Positions 7,181-15,328 of a stretch of DNA of 64,000 nucleotides are shown here, piece by piece. Position numbers and translations under genes: made by a program. The DNA comes from Thermoplasmata archaeon. Lineage in GTDB: Archaea; Thermoplasmatota; Thermoplasmata; Lutacidiplasmatales; UBA184. Position 1 is the stretch's first letter, and each line of letters begins with the position of its first letter. Below the pieces are notes generated by a model. It was not told the origin of the DNA. It worked only from the letters and a program-made list of their open reading frames with translations, and made no database searches. The stretch spans positions 357,202-421,201 of the forward strand of contig JAKASQ010000001.1 in the NCBI GenBank assembly GCA_021828195.1. Reading direction: 5' to 3'.

Positions 7181-9748
7181 TCAGAGCCTCGGTTCCTCGT
7201 CGGTGCGAATGCGCCGAGGTGGGCGAGCTACCGCCGCTTCCGGGGCCGGCGCGATCGACGGAGGGGCCACGACGGGCCGAGCTGGGACCGCTGCCTCCCG
7301 GGGAGCTCGAGGTTCCCTCGGGGCGCGCACGGGGGCTTCGTCCTCACCGTCGTCCCGTTCGGGATCGGCACGGACCCCCTTGGGAGGGGCCCGTTCTCGC
7401 CGTGTCGGAGCGGCTCGGGGGGCCACCGGCTCACCTTCCTCCGCCGGCAGCGGGGGCCGTGGGCCCGCGTGGACCGGAGTGGCGTGGGCATGGGATCGGT
7501 CGGTCCCGCCGATCGGTGCGTTCGATTGGTCCACGGGGTAGCGGCACTTCGGACACTGCCGGAAGTTGCCGAGACAGTGCTCGCAGATCGGAGCGCCGCA
7601 GACGTGCGCGATGGCGGCGATCCCGCCGCACCCGATGCACCGGATCGGCGCTGCTCCACGCCGATGAGATATCGGAGTGAGCCCGACGGAAGTCGCGCTG
7701 CGGGCGGCCCCGTATCCTCCTCCCCCCGAGGGATGCGCGGCGACGAGCCCGGCGGCGTCTTCGTGGGGGAAGAAGTGTGGTTCGGCGAACAGAACGGGGG
7801 GCGCCGGGTTCGCCAACGCCGACGACGCCGGAGCGGCCTCGCCTCCCAGCGTGAGCGTGGGCAGAGGCGCGTGGGCTGTGCCCCCGGCACGCTCCACGGT
7901 CTGGATGAGACGCGCCTTGAAGATCCCGATTCGAAGGTCGCGGACGAGTTCAAAGGCGGTTCGATCATCGCCGCCGGCGCCCATCGCCTGGCGCGCCAGC
8001 TCCTCGACATCGGGAGTAAGCTCGAGATTCTCCGGACGAATATCGAGGTGGAGCACAGCCTCGAGGTAGGCGAAGAGCCTCTGGACCTCTTCGAGGGACG
8101 TCTCCGCCGGGCTGAGCATGGCGATGTCCGCCAAGTTCAGCGAGCCGGGTTCGATCCCGTCCGGCCATCGCTCGACGGCCGAAGTGATCAGGCGGACCGA
8201 TGCCTCCTCGAGCTCGGCGAGCTCCGCCGCAGGTAGGCGATAGACATCGATCTTCGGCGTCCGGCCCATCGCCACGAGTACCGAATCGAGCATCTCGAAT
8301 GGCACTCGAAGGGAGACGAAGAGATCGTTCTTGGTGATGGGACGGTGCAGATCGGCTTCGAGGCGCAGGGCCGCGAGGCCCTGTCGATCGATGGCGAAGT
8401 CGCGTCGCTTCTGGCCCGCGGCCTTCTTCCCTTCCTTGGCCGCGTCGGACTCGGGGTCGATCAACAGCGCGCGGTCGAAGCTGGCGAGCGCCGGCTCCGG
8501 CTGTCGAGCGGCGAGCAGTGCGAGGCCCCGGCGGGTCCATGCGTTCCCATCGTGGGGGGCGATCTGGACGGCCCGATCGTACAAGGAGAGTGCCTCGGCG
8601 GAGTCCCCCCGGCGCTCGGCGACGAACCCCGCGCGCAGCAGGATCGATGCGTTTCCCGGGGCGAGCTCGACCGCGTGCGCGAAGGCGGCGGCGGCTCCGC
8701 CCCAGTCTTCCCGGGAGATGTCGAGCTCTCCGAGACGGATCCACAGCGAGCTGGATTTCGGGAGGAGCTCGAGCCCGTGCTGGACCTCGCGAGCGGCTTC
8801 GTCCCGGTTTCCGAGCCCGCTCTCCGCCTCGGCGAGCAGAAGCACGAGTCGCTCGTCCCGGGGGATGCGACCGAGCGAGCTGCGCAACAGCTCGCGCGCT
8901 TCGGAGTGCTTGCCCTCCTCCATGAGGGAGTGCGCGGTTCCTGCAACGGCCACGGCTGAGCTTGGTTCCTTGCGAAGGATCTCCTCGTAGATGGCGCGCG
9001 CTTCCGCCGGGCGTTCGGCCCGCGATAGGATCTCCGCGCGGAGGAGGAGCATCGCATCATCCGCAGGTTCCGGCGCGGTCCCCGGAGCGCTCCCGGCGTC
9101 CAGTCGCTCGAGCGCGAGGTCCGGGCGACCGGATTCCATCAGGAGTCGGACCCGACGGAGCGTCACGTCACGGGTGCGCTCTGGATCGATCTCAATCACC
9201 TGACTATAGGCCGCTTCCGCCTCCCCCACCATCGAGAGCCGGGCCGCGAGATCGCCGAGTCGCAGGTAGAGCGTGGGATCGCGGGCGTCGGGACCGTCGA
9301 TGCGCAGCACCGCATGGAGCGTATCGTACGCCGCTCGAGTCTCTCCGGTGATCTCCTGGACCTCGGACCGCTCGATCTGGACCGCACGATCGGACGGGTC
9401 GAGTCGGGCAATGGCCGTCAGGGAGTACAGAAGCTCCTGCGGGTTGCGCAGGGTCCGATAGGCGGCGGCGCGGGTGCGCCACACATCGACATCCTCTGGC
9501 CGCTGCGCGAGGAGCGAGTCGCAGACTCGCACGCAAGCCGCCGGGTCGCCCGCTAACTCGAAGGTGCGTGCGATGCCCAATAGCCCTCCGCGGTCGTCCG
9601 GAGCGATCCGGAGCCCCTCCTGGTACTCCGCGATCGCCTCCGGGAACGCCCCACGCTCGGCGAGCGAGCGCGCGTGTTGGAACGCGGCGTGGGCGGGTGC
9701 TGTTCCGCCCGGGCCGGGCGGCTCAGCGGCAACAACTCTCCCGGGCAT
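7181..9748 (-). CDS. large TPR-repeat protein with C-terminal zinc ribbon
   Basis: An 855-residue protein. Residues ~20-450 are tandem tetratricopeptide repeats with typical A/G-Y-A-P spacing (for example AIAEYQEGLRIAPDD, then ALSLYDRAVQIAPHDGNAW). A ~170-residue helical region follows (with DLFVSLRVPFEMLDSVLVA). Near residue 715 is a RING/zinc-ribbon-like Cys cluster (RCIGCGG, CGAPICEHCLG, QCPKCRYP). The tail is Pro/Arg/Glu-rich and low-complexity. It has no signal peptide and is probably a cytoplasmic scaffold. It is transcribed on the same strand as the neighbouring SPFH/zinc-ribbon operon but from its own TATA box, and shares the zinc-ribbon theme. Confidence 0.75.
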   Translation of the reverse strand: MPGRVVAAEPPGPGGTAPAHAAFQHARSLAERGAFPEAIAEYQEGLRIAPDDRGGLLGIARTFELAGDPAACVRVCDSLLAQRPEDVDVWRTRAAAYRTLRNPQELLYSLTAIARLDPSDRAVQIERSEVQEITGETRAAYDTLHAVLRIDGPDARDPTLYLRLGDLAARLSMVGEAEAAYSQVIEIDPERTRDVTLRRVRLLMESGRPDLALERLDAGSAPGTAPEPADDAMLLLRAEILSRAERPAEARAIYEEILRKEPSSAVAVAGTAHSLMEEGKHSEARELLRSSLGRIPRDERLVLLLAEAESGLGNRDEAAREVQHGLELLPKSSSLWIRLGELDISREDWGGAAAAFAHAVELAPGNASILLRAGFVAERRGDSAEALSLYDRAVQIAPHDGNAWTRRGLALLAARQPEPALASFDRALLIDPESDAAKEGKKAAGQKRRDFAIDRQGLAALRLEADLHRPITKNDLFVSLRVPFEMLDSVLVAMGRTPKIDVYRLPAAELAELEEASVRLITSAVERWPDGIEPGSLNLADIAMLSPAETSLEEVQRLFAYLEAVLHLDIRPENLELTPDVEELARQAMGAGGDDRTAFELVRDLRIGIFKARLIQTVERAGGTAHAPLPTLTLGGEAAPASSALANPAPPVLFAEPHFFPHEDAAGLVAAHPSGGGGYGAARSATSVGLTPISHRRGAAPIRCIGCGGIAAIAHVCGAPICEHCLGNFRQCPKCRYPVDQSNAPIGGTDRSHAHATPVHAGPRPPLPAEEGEPVAPRAAPTRRERAPPKGVRADPERDDGEDEAPVRAPREPRAPREAAVPARPVVAPPSIAPAPEAAVARPPRRIRTDEEPRL

Positions 9749-9773
9749 TCATGGCAAAAACGGCGGTGTATGC

Positions 9774-9782
9774 GATAAATAG
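9774..9782 (-). promoter_or_regulatory. TATA-like box of the TPR gene
   Basis: On the minus strand this reads ctatttatc, about 30 bases upstream of the ATG at 9748. Together with that ATG it supports a leaderless or near-leaderless transcript. Confidence 0.55.
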
Positions 9783-9908
9783 CTTCTCTACCACAGGAAG
9801 CGGAACTCCGGGCACGGGCTCGAGGACGGCGTCGGTCGTCGGCCGACGCTCGACCGGCCCGCCGCCGCCTTGCCGAGGAGTTTATTCCTGGGGCGCCCTC
9901 GGGCAATC

Positions 9909-11180
9909 GTGCGGCCACCCACCTCGCTCCCGCGGAAGTCGATCTTCGACCCGGTCCACGGTCAGATCGAGCTCGAGGGAGCCGCTCTCGCGCTCGTCGG
10001 AACGCGGGAGTTCCAGCGCCTCTGGGGGATCCACCAGACGGGGTTCGCGCACCTCGTCTTCCCTGGGGCGAATCACACGCGACTCGAACACTCACTCGGT
10101 ACCTACTGGGTCGCGCGGGAGATGGCTCGCCACCTCGATCTAGACGCCCCCTCGACCGAGCTCGCGATGGTCGGCGGGTTGCTCCACGATCTGGGCCACC
10201 CGCCCTTTTCTCACACTCTCGAGCCCTCCATGCGGGAGGTCCTGGGACATGGGCACGAGGCGGTCTCGCGCGCCCGGATCGTCGGCGCGGAGATTCCCGG
10301 TGTAGAGGAGGACCCCGAGGCGATCGCGGTTCCGACCACCCTCGAGAAGCACGGACTCCGACCCCGGGACATCGCCGACCTCGTCGATCCGCCGCGCCAC
10401 CGGGAGCTCCACGAACTCCTCCGCTCGATGCTGCACAGCGCGGTGGACGCGGATCGCATCGATTACCTTCAGCGCGATGCGCATTACACCGGGGTCGCAC
10501 ACGGCGCGATCGATGCGGTACGGCTGCTCGACACCATCCGAGCCCACCGCGATCGAATCGCTTTTGCCGAGAAAGGTCGGATGGCGGTCGAGGGATTCCT
10601 CGTCGGTCGGGCCTTGATGTACGCGGCGGTGTACTACCACAAAACGGTGCGCGCTGCCGAACTCATGGCCCAGGCGGCCGTCGAGCGCTCCGAAGGATAT
10701 CCGGAGTCCGCGCGGGCTCTGTTCTCGTGGACCGATGGCGAGCTCCTCACTCGCCTCCCCGACCGTGGAGGTCTCACGGCACGGCTGGTGAAGGGCGTGC
10801 TCGAGCGGCGCTTGTACAAGCGCGCGTACCGCCTGACGGAACTCGATGCGGAAAGCGCCCGCCGGTGGACTCGGGTCCTGCGCTCACCGGCCGAGCGGCG
10901 ACAACGCGAGGACGCGCTCGCCGAACGTCTCCGAGCGCCGCCAGGGAGCGTCCTCTTCGATCTCGCGGGCCTCGAACCCCGGGGCCGCCCCCTCGACGAT
11001 TGGGCGGCGATCGCCGTCCTCGGGCGTCGCGGCGCGACGTACCCGTTCCGGGCCGCCTCTCCTTGGAGAGCCCTGGTCGAGCGACCCGCGGCCGACTCGC
11101 CCGTCGTGGTGTACACCGCCCCGCGGTATCGGGCGGCCGCGTCTCGGGTGCTGACGCATTCGCCCTCGCTCTTTCCCTAG
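9909..11180 (+). CDS. HD-domain phosphohydrolase (SAMHD1/dGTPase-like)
   Basis: A 423-residue protein of the HD superfamily branch related to dGTPases and SAMHD1. The metal site is visible: His in HTRLEHSLG, the pair HD in LLHDLGHPPFSH, and Asp in DADRIDYLQRDAHYTG. The opening FDPVHGQIEL is typical of the group. The GTG at 9909 was chosen because a TTTATT box at 9881-9888 lies 25 bases upstream; the frame is open to 9870. The second half is basic and family-specific. It probably hydrolyses nucleotide triphosphates, but the substrate cannot be read from sequence. It is a single-gene unit, convergent with the EVE gene. Confidence 0.85.
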   Translation: MRPPTSLPRKSIFDPVHGQIELEGAALALVGTREFQRLWGIHQTGFAHLVFPGANHTRLEHSLGTYWVAREMARHLDLDAPSTELAMVGGLLHDLGHPPFSHTLEPSMREVLGHGHEAVSRARIVGAEIPGVEEDPEAIAVPTTLEKHGLRPRDIADLVDPPRHRELHELLRSMLHSAVDADRIDYLQRDAHYTGVAHGAIDAVRLLDTIRAHRDRIAFAEKGRMAVEGFLVGRALMYAAVYYHKTVRAAELMAQAAVERSEGYPESARALFSWTDGELLTRLPDRGGLTARLVKGVLERRLYKRAYRLTELDAESARRWTRVLRSPAERRQREDALAERLRAPPGSVLFDLAGLEPRGRPLDDWAAIAVLGRRGATYPFRAASPWRALVERPAADSPVVVYTAPRYRAAASRVLTHSPSLFP

Positions 11181-11196
11181 CGAATGCTCGGAGCCT

Positions 11197-11595
11197 TCAC
11201 TCGAGAGCGAGCACGCGATTCCACTGGGCGTCCGTCAACGGGAGGACCGAGAGCCGACCGATCCGCACGAGAGGGGAGTCGGAGAACACCGTCTCCCGCT
11301 TCAGCCGTTCGAGCGGTACGGGGTGGTGGAGGGCGCGTACGGGGCGGACCTCGATCGACCAGGAGCCCCGATCATCGTGAGGGTCGGGGCGAGGCTCGGA
11401 GGAGACCCGGAGGATCCCCACCGCGGCGCGTTCCGCGCCCGTATGGTACATGATCGCTTCGTCGCCGGGCCGCATCGCGCGCAGATGCCGGAGCGCGAGC
11501 GCATTGTGAACGCCGTTCCACTCGGTCGTGCGATCCCGGACGAGATCGGAGAATCGATAGCTCTCCGGATCCTCTTCGAGCAGCCAGCGCGCCAT
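11197..11595 (-). CDS. EVE-domain protein
   Basis: A 132-residue single EVE (PUA-like) domain. It begins WLLEEDPESYRFSDL and contains the family segments TEWNGVHNALALRHLRAM and GDEAIMYHTG, followed by WSIEVRPV. EVE domains bind modified bases in DNA or RNA through an aromatic pocket, and the usual length is 130-150 residues. It lies tail-to-tail with the HD phosphohydrolase and head-to-head with a glycosyltransferase. The ATG at 11595 starts the conserved N-terminus. Confidence 0.85.
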   Translation of the reverse strand: MARWLLEEDPESYRFSDLVRDRTTEWNGVHNALALRHLRAMRPGDEAIMYHTGAERAAVGILRVSSEPRPDPHDDRGSWSIEVRPVRALHHPVPLERLKRETVFSDSPLVRIGRLSVLPLTDAQWNRVLALE

Positions 11596-11671
11596 GGCCT
11601 CCCGAGTTCGCCGGAGGCATTACGGTCTCGGTCCGCCACGCCCTTTATACCGGGCGGCCCCTCGGTGCGAT

Positions 11672-12718
11672 GTGCGCGTCGTCTTGGTGGGCACCGGGGT
11701 TTATCCCATCCCACCGCCCGGCTACGGTGCGATCGAGCGACTCATCGCCCAATACGCGCAAGCGCTGCGGGCCGGCGGCCACACGGTCACGGTGGTTCAG
11801 GAGGTCCGGCGCCAACAGCCCGTCGACGAGTACTGGTTCGCGGGCCGGTTGAAGGGACTCCTCCGTTCCCAGACCGCCGACATCGTTCACGCTCAGACCC
11901 CCGTGGTCGGGAACCGGCTCGCCTCGCTCGGCATCCCGTACGTCTACACGACCCACTCTCGCAACTGGTTCTCGGTTCGAGGGCTCACGCAGCGATGGGG
12001 ATTCCGGCTGGAACGCCGCGCGATCTCGCGCTCGGCCGCCACTATCTGCCCGACGGATCGCCTCAACAGTGAGGTCAGCCGACGCTTGGGAACCCATCGC
12101 CCCGCGGAACTTCCGACGATCCCCATCGGAATCGACGTGGGTTCGTGGCGACCGGCCGAGCCACCCCCCGCGACGGTCTCCGCGCTCGCGGTAGGGGCCG
12201 TGATCCCGATCAAGCGATGGGAGCAAGCCGCGGCCGCCCTCGCGGGAACGGGGATCCGACTGCGCCTTGCCGGCCCGGTGCCGGATCGCGCGTACGCCGA
12301 GCGCGTTCGATCGGCCGGTCCCGTGGAGATCCTCGGCGAGGTCCCCGACGCTCAACTCCAGGAGGAGTACCACGCGGCGTCGTTCCTGATCCACCCGAGC
12401 GCGAGCGAGATCCTTCCCGTCGCGGTGCTCCAGGCCTTCGCCTGCGGGCTCCCCGTGATCGGGTCGGAGGCCGTCCGGCCGGCGCTCGAAGATGGAGTCG
12501 CCGGATTCATCGCGGTGCCGGATTCGCGCGGCAGCCTCACCTCGAGCCTTCGGGCGCTCGCCGTACAGCTCCGCGACGACCGGCCGTTGCGCGTACGCCT
12601 GGGCGCTGGAGCTCGGCGCTGCGCGGAGGAGCGGTACAGCTGGCCCAAGATTGTGGCCGCTCACCTCGACCTGTACGAGGCCGTTCGCAATCGCTTCGGC
12701 CCGGCACTACCCGGCTAG
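11672..12718 (+). CDS. glycosyltransferase family 4-like protein
   Basis: A 348-residue GT-B glycosyltransferase. The N-terminal domain starts MRVVLVGTGVYPIPPPGYGA (Gly-rich loop). The C-terminal domain has LAVGAVIPIKRWEQA and the acceptor-site signature SASEILPVAVLQAFACGLP. In the usual E-x7-E motif the first Glu is present, but the second position is Gln. The GTG at 11672 lies 25 bases downstream of a TTTATA box (11644-11649), which fixes the start. It should transfer a sugar from an activated nucleotide donor; acceptor and donor are unknown. No glycan-synthesis genes are adjacent. It is followed by tRNA-Ser. Confidence 0.8.
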   Translation: MRVVLVGTGVYPIPPPGYGAIERLIAQYAQALRAGGHTVTVVQEVRRQQPVDEYWFAGRLKGLLRSQTADIVHAQTPVVGNRLASLGIPYVYTTHSRNWFSVRGLTQRWGFRLERRAISRSAATICPTDRLNSEVSRRLGTHRPAELPTIPIGIDVGSWRPAEPPPATVSALAVGAVIPIKRWEQAAAALAGTGIRLRLAGPVPDRAYAERVRSAGPVEILGEVPDAQLQEEYHAASFLIHPSASEILPVAVLQAFACGLPVIGSEAVRPALEDGVAGFIAVPDSRGSLTSSLRALAVQLRDDRPLRVRLGAGARRCAEERYSWPKIVAAHLDLYEAVRNRFGPALPG

Positions 12719-12832
12719 CGCCGTGCGATCCGGGGACGGTCGGACCCGCCGGTCGCCTCGATGGAGCTGAGGCGGGATTCCAAGGATTCCGAAGATACTC
12801 TCTTATGGGGCACGCCCTATCGCGTCTCCGGT

Positions 12833-12952
12833 GCTGAGGTAGCCTAGCTCGGCCAAGGCGCCAGATTCGAGATCTGGTGGTGCGTATGCATCGCGGGAGT
12901 TCAAAGGGGACCCGGCCACGTGGCCGGCTCTCGGAGACTCTCCCCCTCAGCG
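12833..12952 (+). tRNA. tRNA-Ser(CGA) with an intron in the T-loop (position 59/60)
   Basis: Acceptor GCTGAGG (12833-12839) pairs with CCTCAGC (12945-12951), and the discriminator is G as in tRNA-Ser. The D-arm is normal. The anticodon stem CCAGA/TCTGG encloses TTCGAGA, so the anticodon is CGA. A long variable arm (GTGC/GCAT) confirms class II. The T-stem GGGAG (12895-12899) pairs with CTCCC (12940-12944). The loop starts TTCAAA and ends T, with about 33 nt (12906-12938) between them that fold into CCGGCC/GGCCGG. Without it the loop becomes TTCAAAT. A TATA-like cttatgg lies about 30 bases upstream. The insert must be removed to give a functional T-arm, presumably by the splicing endonuclease. 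Confidence 0.85.
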
Positions 12953-13185
12953 CCTCCCATCGTCCGCGGCGGATCGAGGTCACGCTCGAGATCACCCGGG
13001 CGGGTTCGGTAGACCGGCGTCGGGTCCTCATCGCTCCGGGCTCTTCGATTCGGGAGGCCCTCGCAGCCGTGGGAGCTCCGCCGGAAGGTAGCGCGGTCCT
13101 CCGCGAGGGAGTCCCTCAGCCGCTCGATGCGATGATCGACCGCTCGGTGCGCCTGACGGTCATCCCCACGTTCTCGGGGGGATAG
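12886..13185 (+). CDS. ubiquitin-like beta-grasp protein ending in Gly-Gly (SAMP/MoaD/ThiS-like)
   Basis: The frame encodes a short beta-grasp domain: IEVTLEITRAG, VLIAPGSSIREALAAVG, AVLREGVPQPLDAMI, then RLTVIPTFSGG and stop. The terminal GG and ~70-residue length fit sulfur-carrier or SAMP-type modifiers, which are adenylated by an E1-like enzyme and carry sulfur or tag proteins. The start is odd: between the end of tRNA-Ser (12952) and the conserved core the frame contains no ATG, GTG or TTG. The nearest start codons (GTG 12877, GTG 12880, ATG 12886) lie inside the tRNA gene. The true start may be a non-standard codon near 12975. No E1-like gene is in the window. Confidence 0.65.
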   Translation: MHRGSSKGTRPRGRLSETLPLSASHRPRRIEVTLEITRAGSVDRRRVLIAPGSSIREALAAVGAPPEGSAVLREGVPQPLDAMIDRSVRLTVIPTFSGG

Positions 13186-13273
13186 TTCCTCCGCCCATGC
13201 CTCCCGCGCGGGGATTGCAGCGCACGCAGGATTCGTTCCCGAACCGACCGAAAAGTACGACTACCTCGAGAGG

Positions 13274-13945
13274 ATGGAGCCGGCGATGACGACCCTCCAC
13301 GAGCTGGACACTGCGATCCGGACCCGGCACCTGCTCAAGCACCCGTTCTACACGGCATGGTCGCGCGGCGAACTTTCGCTCGACACGCTTCGGCAGTACG
13401 CCGGCCAGTACTACCACTTCGAATCCAACTTCCCGCGCTACGTCGGAGGCGCCTACGCCCGCCTCCAGCGCGCGGAGGATCGTCGCGTCCTGCTCGAGAA
13501 CCTCCAAGACGAGGAAGGGTCGTCGCCGACGCACCCGGAACTCTGGATCGATTTCGCCCGTGGGATCGGAGCCCGCTGGCCCGCCCGCCGGCCCCCCGCT
13601 CCTACGCGGGCCACGCGGAACCTCTGCTCGACCTACGAAGCGCTCACGATCGGAGGCGGCGAAGCCGCCCCGGCACTCGGAGCCCTGTACGCGTATGAGG
13701 CGCAGTTCGCCGAGGTCGCGGCGGAGAAATCGCGCGGCTTGCGGGCGTTCTACGGCCTCCGCGCGAAATCGGCCCACGAGTTCTTCCGAGTCCACACGGT
13801 CGCCGACGTGGAGCACTCGGCGGCCGAGCGAGCCATCCTCGCGCGGGAGTTGCGGGCGTCGCCCTCCGCGGGTCCCGCGACCGGCCGCGCGGTCGACCGG
13901 ACTCTCGGCGCCTGGTGGAGCTTCCTCGATTCGTTCGCCGGCTGA
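13274..13945 (+). CDS. CADD-like / PqqC-fold protein, candidate pABA synthase
   Basis: A 223-residue heme-oxygenase-fold protein (TenA/PqqC group). It resembles the CADD family, whose chlamydial and Nitrosomonas members make the para-aminobenzoate part of folate from an internal Tyr. Matching features: HPFYTAW near residue 24, QYYHFESNFPRY, the diiron-ligand pair in LQDEEGSSPTHPELW, a Glu in YAYEAQFAEV, and the triad HTVADVEH with His/Asp/His spacing 4 and 3, as in CADD. In the characterised proteins the active Tyr and a nearby Lys are consumed in the reaction. Translation starts at the ATG at 13274 or 13286. It stands alone downstream of the ubiquitin-like gene. Folate or modified-pterin synthesis is the likely use. 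Confidence 0.7.
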   Translation: MEPAMTTLHELDTAIRTRHLLKHPFYTAWSRGELSLDTLRQYAGQYYHFESNFPRYVGGAYARLQRAEDRRVLLENLQDEEGSSPTHPELWIDFARGIGARWPARRPPAPTRATRNLCSTYEALTIGGGEAAPALGALYAYEAQFAEVAAEKSRGLRAFYGLRAKSAHEFFRVHTVADVEHSAAERAILARELRASPSAGPATGRAVDRTLGAWWSFLDSFAG

Positions 13946-14011
13946 GCGGACCGAGAACCTCGGAAACAAGTACTCCCTCGAAGCCGAACCGCAACGCTCA
14001 TATAGGTATCG

Positions 14012-14031
14012 CAAGTGGTTTATACCACTTG
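14012..14031 (+). promoter_or_regulatory. perfect inverted repeat over the gar1-tfb promoter
   Basis: caagtggt (14012-14019), spacer ttat, and accacttg (14024-14031) form a perfect 8-bp inverted repeat whose centre makes a TTTATA-like box. A second TATA-like element (catatagg, about 13999-14006) lies just upstream. The position suits an operator that would compete with TBP/TFB binding at the promoter of the gene for TFB itself. The protein that binds it is unknown. Confidence 0.5.
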
Positions 14032-14316
14032 TCGCGCGTCGACGGGCGATCGGCATCGCGAGAGGTCGGTACGGTCTTGGCCGTGACCCCCGCCGGGACG
14101 CTGACGGTGCGCTCCTCTGGGGCGGAGGTCGCTCCGGAAGGAACCATCGTGACGGATCATAAGGGCGGATTCCGCGGGCGCGTGCTGCGGGTCTTTGGGC
14201 CGGTATCTCGGCCGTACTTGGTCGTGCGCCCCCGGCGGGCGGTCTCGCCCGCCGAGGGCGCGGCCCTCATCGGAGCGAGCCTCCTGCGCGACTCGAGAGA
14301 GGAGGGCGCGAGATGA
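14029..14316 (+). CDS. gar1: H/ACA ribonucleoprotein protein Gar1
   Basis: The conserved core reads [16 protein letters not shown], then [18 protein letters not shown] and [13 protein letters not shown]. This is the six-strand barrel of archaeal Gar1 (~75-100 residues), which binds the Cbf5 pseudouridine synthase in H/ACA guide RNPs. The start is uncertain. A TTG at 14029, 25-30 bases after the upstream TATA element, gives 95 residues, but it lies within the palindrome. The internal TTG or GTG at about 14077-14083 would be too short at the N-terminus. The gene overlaps tfb by 4 bases (ATGA). The gar1-tfb pair is a common archaeal arrangement. Confidence 0.8.
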   Translation: MSRVDGRSASREVGTVLAVTPAGTLTVRSSGAEVAPEGTIVTDHKGGFRGRVLRVFGPVSRPYLVVRPRRAVSPAEGAALIGASLLRDSREEGAR

Positions 14317-15314
14317 CGGCTCCCCGTGAGAGCGCCAAGGAACCGAAGACGGCGAACCTCACGGTCTCCGCCGGGCCGAAGGCTGCCTCGAAGGCCGGGG
14401 ATCTCGTCGTACCCACCCGCTGCACGAACTGCGGATCGACCCACCTGACCCGCGACTACGAACGCGGCGAACTGGTCTGCGACGAGTGCGGTCTGGTCCT
14501 CGAAGAGGCGATGATCGACCAGGGCCCCGAGTGGCGTGCCTTCGACGCGGAGCAGGGCGCGAAGCGGGCCCGCACGGGCGCCCCGAGCACCCTGACCATC
14601 CACGACAAGGGGCTCTCGACCGAGATCGGTTGGCGCAACCGCGACACGTTCGGCAAGTCCATCCCAACGCGTAACCGGGCGCAGCTCTACCGGCTTCGGA
14701 AGTGGCAGCGGCGGATCCGCGTCTCGAACGCGACCGAGCGCAATCTTTCGTTCGCGCTGGCCGAGCTCGAGCGCATCGCTTCGAGCATGGGGCTCCCGCG
14801 CAACGTCCGGGAGACCGCGGCGATGATCTATCGAAAGGCGGTCAATCGCAACCTGATCCGCGGCCGCTCGATCGAGGGGGTGGTCGCGGCGTCGCTCTAC
14901 GCGAGCTGCCGCCAGTGCAACGTGCCGCGCACGCTGGACGAGATCGCGTCCAAGTCGCGCATTGGACGCAAGGAGATCGGCCGGACCTACCGCTTCATGA
15001 CGCGCGAGCTCCAGCTCAAACTGCTCCCGACGAAGCCCGCGGACTACATCCAACGGTTCTGCTCGGAGCTCAAGCTCAAGGGAGAGATCCAGACCCGCGC
15101 GAACGAGATCCTAAAGCTGGCGACGGAGCGGGAGCTGACGAGCGGGCGCGGCCCGACGGGCGTCGCCGCCGCCTCGATCTACATCGCGAGCGTTCAAGCC
15201 GGGGAGCGCCGGACCCAGCGCGAGGTCGCGGAGGTCGCCGGCGTGACCGAAGTGACGATCCGCAACCGCTACAAAGAGCTCACCGAGAAGCTCAACCTGC
15301 GCGTGATGCTCTAG
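14313..15314 (+). CDS. tfb: transcription initiation factor TFB
   Basis: A 333-residue protein. An N-terminal zinc ribbon ([15 protein letters not shown], then [12 protein letters not shown], about residues 32-60) is followed by the B-finger/linker ([11 protein letters not shown]). Two cyclin repeats follow, the first from ~residue 135 ([18 protein letters not shown]) and the second from ~230, ending [13 protein letters not shown], the BRE-contacting helix-turn-helix. TFB recruits RNA polymerase to TBP-bound promoters. It is translationally coupled to gar1 by an ATGA overlap. A possible operator palindrome in the shared promoter hints at autoregulation. Confidence 0.97.
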   Translation: MTAPRESAKEPKTANLTVSAGPKAASKAGDLVVPTRCTNCGSTHLTRDYERGELVCDECGLVLEEAMIDQGPEWRAFDAEQGAKRARTGAPSTLTIHDKGLSTEIGWRNRDTFGKSIPTRNRAQLYRLRKWQRRIRVSNATERNLSFALAELERIASSMGLPRNVRETAAMIYRKAVNRNLIRGRSIEGVVAASLYASCRQCNVPRTLDEIASKSRIGRKEIGRTYRFMTRELQLKLLPTKPADYIQRFCSELKLKGEIQTRANEILKLATERELTSGRGPTGVAAASIYIASVQAGERRTQREVAEVAGVTEVTIRNRYKELTEKLNLRVML

Positions 15315-15328
15315 AGTCGACCCGCCGT

